Assembly: GCA_003024175.1 (NCBI GenBank)
Contig: MDYQ01000031.1
Span: forward strand, 62,001-126,000
Direction of reading: 5' to 3'
Length of the DNA: 64,000 bases
DNA from: Planoprotostelium fungivorum
Lineage: Eukaryota > Evosea > Variosea > Cavosteliida > Cavosteliaceae
Made by a program: the position numbers and the translations under genes. Positions 45,656 to 55,407 of the stretch are shown in pieces (the stretch's first letter is position 1; each line of letters starts with the position of its first letter). The notes beneath the pieces were generated by a model. That model did not search any database. It worked only from the letters and a program-made list of their open reading frames with translations, and was not told the origin of the DNA.

Positions 45656-45814
45656 CGTTTAGAGAACCTTCTGGAGGTCTCTTTCCTGGTGTGTCTAACT
45701 GAAAAGCCCCAAGATCCATCGAACATAAGATCTGATCTTCTGATGCGTTATTCTATCCGTTGTAGAGAGAATTTCACATTCGCGCCTTTTTTATAATTTT
45801 GAATCTCACCAACG
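45656..45814. promoter_or_regulatory. 159-bp divergent promoter between ADA2 and PP2A B''
   Basis: Start codons at 45655 (minus) and 45815 (plus). It contains CGTTGTAGAG at 45758, one of only two intergenic copies of the recurrent word. Confidence 0.45.
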
Positions 45815-47665
45815 ATGCCGCACGATGTGAAGATAGCCGCCAGGACTGTCTTCGAATCATCTTGGGCGTTCAAGAAAGATTTTGAGAGTGGCACGCAGAA
45901 TGAGAAAGTGTGGGAGGTGGTCCTACCAGATGGCGATAACAGTTGCAACCTTGGCCATGGTGAACACGAGCTGGTCGTGGATCCACAGATCAAAATGGAT
46001 GAATATTTCTTGTTATGGCTCGATTCGGATTTCAATCTGAATGAAGAGAGTTACGATGACATAGACTTTGAGGATGCCATTGAAGAACCTCTTGTTGTCG
46101 AAAAGAAGACAGCACCATCACCACAGGTAATAAAGATAAATCTAATAGATATACCTCCGTTTCGACCTCTAATTGAAGATGACAGGCGACAACACCGACG
46201 CCGACACCAACACCTGCAACGAAACCTTTAGAACCTGTATTATTTAGCGAGGAAAAGGTGCACCATTTCATCCTTCATTTTCCATCGTATTCACCTCTTC
46301 AACAGATGAGACGACGATTCAATACGTGCAGTGACGAAATAGAATTGAACACCTTCCACGACATCATGAAAACATACACACAACTCCCCAATTTTGTCAG
46401 CCTCTTATTGTATGAGAAGTTGACGGGACGCTTGGACCAAAAGAACAAAAACAAGAAGGGAGTGCGAGAGAACAAGGATAGACATCTCAACGTCCAAACG
46501 TTCCTCGCATGGTTCGATGATCACTGCAAAGGGAGAGAACGTTCGTGGATATTCTTTCAGGTGACTCCATCAGCTTCATCTCAGATGAAACGATGGACGA
46601 TTGACGTGATGTGATTAGATCATCAGCGGACAGACGGAGAGGAACTACATCCATTGGAAGGATTTAGAAATGTTGGTTCAATGCATCATCAAACTTCATC
46701 CCGCGCTACGTTTCTTGGATCAGCATCCCGAGTTCATGCTGCGATATGGTAGAGACATTCTATCATCCGCTCATCGTAATCATCTAATCATCAACAGGGG
46801 AGACGGTGGTCATTCAGATCCTTCACCAGTTTGCATCGAGTAAAAAGGGAAAGATTGGTTGGCGAACCTTTCAGAAGTCGAAATTGACTGAAGCCCTCAC
46901 TCGATTAGAAGATCACAACATCGAGCAGGTGATGATGTCTCACATTGCATCACACGATTGACAGGCACAGATGTGCAAACCTTTCTCTTACCGAAACTTT
47001 TGGGTCATCTACAGCCAATTTTGGGAGTTAGACAAGGATCATGATCTCCTGTTAGATGCAGACGACCTCTTAGAATACGACAAACAATCGCTCAACCCTC
47101 TAATCATCGAGAGGATCATGCGACAACCGTCATTCGAGTCCAGTGGAAGAGACGATCTCGTGATGGGCTATCGTGACTTCGTGTGGTTTCTCTTATCCGA
47201 GGAGGATAAGACAACCGAAGCCAGTCTTCGCTTCTGGTTCAGCTGCGTGAGATGATTCGTGATGGATATGTGATGTTGATTCGATGCAGGTCGACACAGA
47301 CGATGATGGATACATCAGCGCCTACGAATTGCAACAATTTTATGAAGAACAGATCGACCGATTGGAAGATGAATTCGGCCAGACCGTCAATTTCTTCGAT
47401 GAGATGTTCTCCCAGACGTGAGATCTCCATCTCATTTCCCATCTGATGTGTTTCCATCAGATTAGACATGATCCGACCACGAGATGGCATCAAGTTGAGC
47501 TTCATGGACATCCAGAAGAGTGGCCACGGAGGATACCTCTTTAGCACGCTGACCAACGCGAGGAAGATGCTCATGCTGGAGAGGGAGCCATACGAGAGCA
47601 CGGAAGACTGGGAGAGTTTTGCAGAGAGAGAATACCAGAGGGCCCTACGTGAAGTGGGGTCATAA
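45815..47665 (+). CDS. PP2A regulatory subunit B'' (PR72/PPP2R3-like, EF-hand)
   Basis: A calcium-binding regulatory subunit that targets protein phosphatase 2A. It starts at 45815 (MPHDVKIAARTVFESSW). An acidic N-terminus and a Thr-Pro repeat linker (TTPTPTPTPATKP) lead to the conserved core: FWVIYSQFWELDKDHDLLL (first EF-hand, DKDHDLLLDADD), LVMGYRDFVWFLLSEEDKT, RFWFSCVDTDDDGYISAYEL (second EF-hand), and MIRPRDGIKLSFMDIQKSG. The ending TEDWESFAEREYQRAL is typical. Introns of about 40-75 nt separate at least eight exons. All landmark motifs of B'' are present and no lesion is seen. Confidence 0.93.
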
Positions 47666-47890
47666 ACGCTGTCTATTTATCCTCTCTGGCTCTTTTTCTT
47701 TTGAGAGGACTTTATATATACGAGAGTGTATGGACTCTGACAAACGATAAAGACCTTCGATACGAATAGTATGTGATGTAAGCCATTCCATCAAGATGTG
47801 TGTCGTTTCAGTCTGTGAATTCTCCCAAAATAAAAACGCATGAGACCATCTTTTATTTCATCTCTAAAGAAGCTCTCTTCTATCTACATC

Positions 47891-49705
47891 TCATTCGATG
47901 GCCGAAAACTCCACCCCGGGTCGAAACGATCTCATCAGCTGCGTCAGAGTCACATTGTGAGTGACACCCTTCTTCAGAGTGACCGCGTGGAGCTTGTGCA
48001 GCTCACTCTCCTCTATCTTTAAGACCTGCGTCTGTCCTCCCTGCCTCATGATGTCTGCCGTGTAGTGATGGATGAGCCCTCCCGTCTGTCTCGTTGTAAA
48101 CGGAATCTTCATCTTTACCGCTGCCTCGAAGGTGATGCCTCCTATCCTCTCGACCGATGACGTGTCACGCACTCGAACTGGTGGAGAGGTCAGAGTGGCT
48201 CGTTGTAGATTGGACTAACCCCTCCGGTCGGTGTACTGTTTTCGATACTGTTCGAGGGCTTCGATGATGCTTTCGTAGATGAGATCGACGTGTGGGATGG
48301 AAAGGATGGATTCAGAGGGGGGGAAGGTGTGTGTGAGGTTGTAGAGGTGAGCTCGTGTTGGATGGAGGTGATGGATGCCGGTGCGATCGGATGCAATGAT
48401 GCTGGATGAGTGAGCCGATCGTGATGGAAGATCGATGAGGGTGCGCGATGATGATGAAGGAGGAGTTGGTGGTGATGTTGAAGATGATGATGAAGATGAT
48501 GGTTATTGAGATGAGACGATCTTGCACCTTAGATCTTTTCCCTCTGTCTCTATCGATAACGGTCTCTCGCCTTCGGAGATAAGTTTCAATTTATCCTGTC
48601 CCAGAAATCTATGCCACGATGAGATGACGATCGAAAGCATCTGATTCTCATCATGATCATGATCGTGAACTCACTCTAATGAGAGGGGTCCTTGAATGTG
48701 AAGGAGAGATGCTCCACGTAAGAAGACTCTCGTTCCTTCAGACAAGAGAAATTCCTCCACGCGACCCAAGCTAATGGACGTTGAATCGGTCGGAAATTCA
48801 ACTGAAATTTCGTTGGGATTCGGATCGTTCTGGTAGAGTTCGACGTTCGTGGGTCCCATCAGATCGATCTGCTGTCGTCTCATTTCATTGAGACACCAAA
48901 CATCATCTCGGTGTGATGGCATTGAGATGATCGATGTTGGGTCACCTGAAAGATGGAAGGATGCCAGATGACACGTGCCAATAACTCGTCTGCCTCTCTA
49001 CTCAACTTTGCAGAGGCATCATTCAGATCGGTCGATGCACGTTGTCTCCTCTCCTTCCACTCTGCATCATCTCTTCAATATTGATGTTTCCTCTGCAACT
49101 CACCCAGTGTAGAAGGTTCGTAACGTTCTAAAGTCTCTTCAGCCTCGATCGGTAGATGAAATGACGCCGTAGCCGTGTATCCATCATCGAGCTCCAGGTC
49201 GATCTGACAACATAACGTCTCTGAGATCTCCACCTGTTTGGGTTTGAATGGACGGAATGATGGGCGATAATCGTCTTCACTTTTGAATGTAACACTTCGA
49301 CCATCTGAACGGGGGGTATGTGGAATGTGGGTGTGGGTGTGGGTTTTCCTTTGCCGATCTTTTTGTTTTCTTTCTTTGATGACTCTTGAGATGGTGAAGA
49401 TGATTTAGGATGAAGGATGTTCTTATTTCTCTTCTTTTTGTCCATCATCTTCTCAACCTCCTTTCGTATCAAAGAGAGCTTGATGTCTTCTACTACATGT
49501 TGGGCTGCTCTCTCTACGACTTGCTTGACACGAGGACCTGTCAATGGAGGTTTCTAATTGTAATGAGTTTGAAATGTGATGTATGTACATCACGCACAGT
49601 CTTGATGTTGGCTATCTCTGCACCAACTAATTCGTCAATAAAGAAGCGTGATTCACAAGTCAAAAGTGACATAAAGAAGATCTGTGTGAGTAGTAGTGCT
49701 TTCAT
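47891..49705 (-). CDS. Secretory-pathway protein of unknown function
   Basis: The start at 49705 gives a signal-peptide-like MKALLLTQIFFMSLLTCES. A 44-nt intron leads to PPLTGPRVKQVVERAAQHVV, a Lys-rich disordered stretch with SSSPSQESSKKE, and beta-rich segments (QVEISETLCCQIDLELDDGY; NEISVEFPTDSTSISLGRVE; RVFLRGASLLHIQGPLSLE). After an intron with GATGATGA-type repeats comes a helix (LIYESIIEALEQYRKQYTD), then KMKIPFTTRQTGGLIHHYTAD and the stop at 47891. I do not recognise any family. Tandem beta-sandwich-like segments suggest an adhesive or lumenal scaffold protein, but that is a guess. The intron near 48185-48230 carries the recurrent word. Confidence 0.5.
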
Positions 49706-49803
49706 CGTGTTCGTGTTATTTGAATTCGCTGCTCGACATAACATTTTTAATCTTTCTTTTCAGACATTTATAGTTTGTTCATCCCAACAACCTTCTCACG
49801 CCT

Positions 49804-52800
49804 TCATCGATCTGTCGACTTGTACATATCTACTCTTGATGACTCTTCCGTTTCAGAGCTTCCCTGTCCATCTTCGGACACATCTTCCTCCGATGATGCA
49901 TGCACTTGTTGCCTCCAAACTTTCCTTCTGGGAGTGTTCCCTCTCTCGTCTTCGGACATCTCATCGATGGTCATGGTCGTTGGGTCCTCTTCGGTAAAGA
50001 GGTGCGATGCATCATCGTCTAATCGTCCGGATCTGCGGAGCGATCGACGCGGAGTGTTTCCTCTCGGTGTGTTGTTTAGACTGCGGGGGGTGTTGAAATG
50101 ACTGCGAGGTGTGGCCTCTGTGGAGGTGTTCTCGCTGGGAGATTGACCGTCGAGGGGGACGAGGGGGAGGAGAGGTGGAAGAGACACCTTCTAAAGACGA
50201 GATTCAGTCGATGATCTAAGATGATGGATGACTAGATGATGTGAGATGACGGATGATGAGATGCACCTTCTTCTGTCGTTCTTGTCGTTTCAATCGTTTC
50301 TCCGCCCTCGTCTCTTTCGTCTCTTCTCCCTTCACTTGCGTCTGCAGCACGATGAACGATTCCCCTTCTATATCTTCCTCCTCTCTCTCCTCTCTCATCG
50401 ATTCCTTCTCTTCTGTCTTTCTTCTGAACGATTGTGCTCTCTCTTCTTCTTCTTTCTTTCTTCTGAACGATTCTGCCCTCTTCTCTTCTTCTTTTCTCCT
50501 GAATGAATCTGTTCGCTCGTCTTCGCCTGTCCGTCTCATGTTTGACTCGCATATCTTCTCTTCCTCTTCGTTTCCACGGAGAGTTTCTTCTCTCTTTTTC
50601 AGGTCCATCTGTTTCTCTTCTTCTTCCTGATCCATTCGTCAGATCTCTGTCTCATGATGGTGGATGATGATCTGATCGTCTTCATGACATGAGTCTTACA
50701 TTCACTGCGTGGTGTTTCGAATGTAAGACTGGCGATTCGATTCTTACAGAAGTTCCATCCCTCTGCAGTACGGTCGTTTTCCCGCGCAGAGATCTCTTCT
50801 CTTTGATCTCTTCGTTCAGTCTCGACGTGATGGTGGGGAAGGGAGGGCGATTCAGTGGAGAGTCGTTCAAGCTGATGACGTCATCACACGTCATCGTGAC
50901 GTCATCGTTCGACTCACCATTCTAAAGCCAGAGATGTGTACAGGTCGCTCTGCCATTGTAGATCACCGTTCGCGACGCTCTGTTTTCGGTGAGTTTTCCG
51001 CGGAATTTCGATTCGCTCCCACCTTGGCTTCCAGTATGTCTTGAGGAAATGGTTTCTGATGTTGTACTTCCCTGGTTTCACGTTACCAAAAGAGATGTCA
51101 AGACTATCTGACTCACCACATGATGACTCCGAACATCCACACATCATCTCTTCCTCTCAACTACCAAACGTAAACATCGACATCTCATCACCAACATCAT
51201 CATCGCGATGATGCGATCATCATCCTGATCATCACCTTGTCCGTCGCGTCTGAATTCACAGTGATCAACTGATCGATTCCATCTTTTCGACTCTTCCTCT
51301 TCTCTCCTTCAGTCTTCTTCTCCTCTTCTCTCTCACCTCTCCCCTGGGCGTCGTCGATGTCATCTCTGCTACGGAGAAATCAACGAGACGAACGACGGTA
51401 GCGCGTGGGTCGTGCGATTTGATCAAAATATTCGTTGTAGATAGATTGTGCAACGTGATCTAATGTGTTTGTCAGTGACGATGTAGATGTTTCTGACAAC
51501 TCACCCCGCTGCCATGGAGATAACTCACTACGGAAGATATGTTCAGACACCTGCTGATGGTGAGTCTCTCATTATGATGAAACACCGTACAAATCGAACA
51601 TCTGGTCTTCCGTTAGATTTCCCGCCATTTCTTTCAGCCAGGATTGTAGATGTCCCATGGGAACGTTCTCCAGAACGATCCACTCCTTTCCTTCTCCATC
51701 GATACAACTACCGTAATACTGTACCACCATAGGATGATGTAACACCTGAGTTTTCTTCAGAATCTCTCCAGAAATTTCGAAGGAATGTCACCCTCAGTAT
51801 GGAGATCTCTCGCTTCGTTCGATCGTCTTTTCGATGAAATTTCAAAACGACGGAAGAATTCTCATAGATACCCTTCTTGATGATCACGTGATCACCGTTG
51901 TAGATGACCGAACCGTATTCGATTTGATCGTGCGGAATGTGTTTCGGTATCTCTACCATATCCAGTGATATTTCGTTCCTCTCTCGTCTCTTCATTCTAC
52001 AACGAGTCAAATCGGATGATGAGATGTCATTGTCACCTAAGAACGACAAAGATGACAATGCCGATGACTACAATGGCTGCGATCACGCCCACTACAACTC
52101 CAACGATGAGACCCGTGTTGTTGGTGCTCGTCTCTTTCGTTTGGAGGACAAAGCTGGTGAGATGACTGCAGTAACATTGGTGGAGATCGTTCTCTCTGTG
52201 GTACGTGCAGCCGTTGGGGGACCAGTCTGTGTCTTTCCAGAACATACAGATGAACTCTGATCAGCCATAAATGAAATGAGTTGTTTCGATGATGAACTTT
52301 TTATCATGTGTTGATGGTGATGCATATTCTATGAATGTTGATATTCATTTGGATGATGAAAGATGGGATGGATATGGAATAATACGGTTGGTATCAAGGT
52401 GATGATGAGTGGATGATCTCATCGATCAGATGACATCACCTCTGCCCGATGGTGGGGCTCTGACATTACTCATCGTGATGATGATGTCTTGCGTCGTGTT
52501 GCTCACTCTCAATTCTGTTTCGTTGTAGTACAGAGTCACACCGATGACGTCAGAATATGTGGCACTCTGCGATATGTTCTGATATGGATTACGCAGCAAC
52601 GCAGTCAGAACGGCCATGACCACCGTATCGTTGGGTAACGCACCTGTGAACTAGTTGGGATGACGTCATAATACGTCATACGACTCACTTTTTTTCAGAG
52701 AAGAGAGGACGACCGAAGAAGATATATTTACGGCGGACATCTGAACGCCTCCGCTCGCAGTCTACGACTCATGGTCATCACATGATCATAATCATCATGG

Positions 52801-54263
52801 TGTCACCTGTAAGATGAGATCTGACTTTGCAGTGGTGAATACGTATCTCTGCGTAACGATGTCGAGCGAGTCTGTCAGTGTCGAGGAAAAATTCTCCGAA
52901 GTATTCCTAAGAATATCCGATACGATCGTGTAGATGTATCGGTCGATCTACAACGCTTCAGTGGAATATAACGATGGGTGACGTACCGAGGCGGGTGAAA
53001 ACGATGGTACACGGCCTCCCACGGCTTGTACCAAATCCGTTAGCTGGCTCGAATTGGCGGGAAGGATCAGATTGGGATTGCTGAGGACGAAATCTACGTC
53101 CGATTGGTTCGAAAAACATTTCGAAAAAATTCCAATCTGATCACGATCAGTCACCGTGCAGATGATCATCACGATCATCGCACACCTGCCCGACGTTATA
53201 GACGGCCGTACGGAGTGTGCCACAATTCAATGTGTAATCCAGAGAAGAGACCAATTTGTTGATGTTCACGAGATCCACGGCATAACACCTCAAGAGGGAA
53301 GGATTGACGTTCATCATGTTGGTGATGTAATCGACGAGATCTGAGGAGACATCATCAGAAGTGATGAGACGATGGTGGAGTGCATGTGAACCCACTCGTT
53401 AGAATCTTTGGAATGAAAGGACTGGGAGGATTTGGACAAGTTGGACAGAAATTGGTTGTGCAATCGTCTGCGATGGTGAGCGATGATGTGATTCGAGATG
53501 ATTACCTCTCTTCTTGAGCCCAGAATCCATTGTATCGATCGAAACGACTGCAAAGAGGATGAGAGAATATGGTGGGCGATAGACTCACCAGGTGGAGAGA
53601 GAAAGTATGTCAATGACGTCTTGAGTCCAGTCTGCACGATGGATATCTCGACCGTTGACACCGAGGAGACGTGATGGTCGATCCGACACGTGATGGAGCT
53701 TTCGTCTAGGTGATCGACTGTGCATATGCTTCCATCGATTGTAATAGCATTGATGAAATCTGCAGAAAAAGACGATCCAGAGATGAAAATGGTGCCTTCT
53801 GGTTGGTAAGAGACGGATGTGATGGAGGGATCTGGCCTCTTTCTGGCCAACAACTGTGGCTGCGGGGCTCCCAGATCAATCGAAAAATGGACGGTCGAAT
53901 CGCGAGAGAAGAGACTGCATTTTCCATCTTCACAGGTGGATGATTCTTGTGCAAGATCTTTCCAAGAGACTGACCAGTAGTGAATATCAGAGCGATCGAG
54001 CCCAGTGACTGTGAACTCGAAGAGGCAATCTGCGAAGAATAAGACATCCCGAAAGCGATCCAGAATGAAGTATGTGACGGTGTTCGAGAATCACCTCTCG
54101 TATTTTTCATGAGACCCATTAGACTCTTTGCATCCGTGTGACCTCTATGTCGATACAGATGAACCGCTGGTTCCACCATCCCTCCACAGTAGAGCTCTGC
54201 TCGTACGATTGACATCCATATGGGGAGTATGAGTAGAAGCAGCCCCGAACGGCCTCCTAGCAT
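49804..54263 (-). CDS. Receptor with IPT/TIG-like and GPS motifs, one membrane helix and a degenerate TKL kinase domain
   Basis: The start at 54263 opens a signal peptide (MLGGRSGLLLLILPIWMSIV). The ectodomain includes a TIG-like fold (ITSVSYQPEGTIFISGSSF...ITCRIDHH) and GAIN-like beta strands. A GPS motif follows (CMFWKDTDWSPNGC and CYCSHLTSF) with the HLT self-cleavage tripeptide, 52150-52245. One hydrophobic helix follows (GLIVGVVVGVIAAIVVIGIV). The kinase-like domain has VVLKFHRK (ATP Lys present), but the catalytic loop reads ITLHNLSTTNILI, aligned with IVHRDLAARNIL: the Asp is Asn. DFG is DFS, so it is probably inactive. An RPPFPTITSRL C-lobe end is spliced to a charged helix with three SFRRK units and NTPR repeats; stop at 49804. 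The GPS/single-helix/pseudokinase combination is unfamiliar to me. Confidence 0.75.
50873..50895. repeat. 23-nt word identical to 23721-23743
   Basis: It lies in an intron of the receptor gene. The same 23 bases occur in a myotubularin intron. TGACGTCA recurs again 10 nt further on. Confidence 0.85.
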
Positions 54264-54569
54264 GCTGTGATCGTGAAATGACAGTTCCGGGTAGGCTTAG
54301 TATATGGAGATAACCTTAAGAGGCAAAGTGTTCTCTCTCGTTAATAATACTGAGAAAATGGAGGTCTCCTCTCTGCTCTCCACGTATAACGTCTATTGTC
54401 TTCTCACGGTTATACCAAGTCATCCTCGGGCTCGGTGTGACTTCTTTTGTGTGGGTTGCGAACAGCATCAGAACGATGAGTATACTCTGCCTTGGAGGCA
54501 TCCAGACACACAGGCAGTGCGTCCTGTGGAGCTGCGAGAACGTACAGTCTATTGCGCTAAAACATACAC
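54264..54569. other. Intergenic: receptor promoter and COMMD 3' end
   Basis: 306 bp between the receptor start (54263) and the COMMD stop (54570). No gene or repeat seen. Confidence 0.45.
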
Positions 54570-55287
54570 TCATTTTTTATCGATGATCTTGAGGATGGCA
54601 TGGCGATCGAGATCTTCCATGTTCTTCAGCACTCTTGCCACTTGGTATCTCAACTCTTGAAATTTCTCCACGTCGACTTCGAAGCGATGCATCTCTCCAT
54701 CTTTCGTATACATTTCCATCAGGATGGTGGGCTGTAAGATCCTCGATTGGCTATTGGATGAGACACCGACATCGACTCTCCATTTGAAGGCTTCGAGAGA
54801 CGTTCCACCTCGTATCGTATTGGACTCTAAAAGTTGACCTTCGAGTCTTGTTTGGCTGCAACGTGTAAGATGAAGGTCAACGACACATTTGTGACTTCTA
54901 ATGCAAGTAGACAATGAATCGTGCGCACCTCTTTCTCAATACGGTCAGAATCCTTCCGACCAAAAATGGAGTCAGCTTGAGCTCTTGACTGAGATCCTTC
55001 TCTATCAGCTCCTCTTTCAGTTTACTCCTGACGGCAGATCTGAGGATGTAATATAGTCCAGTGAATACGGCTGCCACACTGTCCTCATCTAACCCTAACG
55101 TGGAGGCGAATATCTCAAAGTCATCTTGGGTGAAGCCTGGCTGATTCGGTCCTCCGTGAAGGTACTTGAGAACCAACGTCAGAACTGCATCGATGTGTTC
55201 CTCCTTCCAATTTGGATATAGAGCGATGAGCTTGCGAACTTCTAATGGAACTCTAGGCCCCAGAAAGGTATAGAGAATGCCGTCCAT
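54570..55287 (-). CDS. COMM-domain-containing protein
   Basis: COMMD proteins form a ring that is part of the Commander complex, which recycles membrane proteins from endosomes with CCC and Retriever. The start at 55287 (MDGILYTFLGPRVPLEVRKL) is chosen because the family N-domain begins there. The helical N-domain contains AVLTLVLKYLHGG, FEIFASTLGLDEDSVAAVF and LVGRILTVLRKR. An intron at about 54850-54935 precedes the COMM domain: FKWRVDVGVSSNSQSRI, TILMEMYTKDGEMHRFEV and KFQELRYQVARVLKNMEDL. The frame stays open upstream to 55551, but that part overlaps the divergent gene and is probably not translated. Which paralogue it is cannot be decided. Confidence 0.8.
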
Positions 55288-55407
55288 GATGCCCCTCCGA
55301 TGTGATGTGTTACCCTTGTAAAAAATTCTTGGAAAGTTCAAACTTCTATGACTTTTCGTGTTGTTCTCGAACCCGAAGTTTGCCAGACAACACACCGAAT
55401 ACAGACC
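55288..55407. promoter_or_regulatory. 120-bp divergent promoter between COMMD and C2-GRAM-VASt genes
   Basis: Start codons at 55287 (minus) and 55408 (plus) bound this interval. Confidence 0.4.

Noticed and set aside
50232-50552. Arg-rich alternative frame over the receptor tail
   Set aside because: The E/K-rich frame joins the kinase exon in phase and shows repeated SFRRK units; the Arg-rich frame is its shifted shadow.
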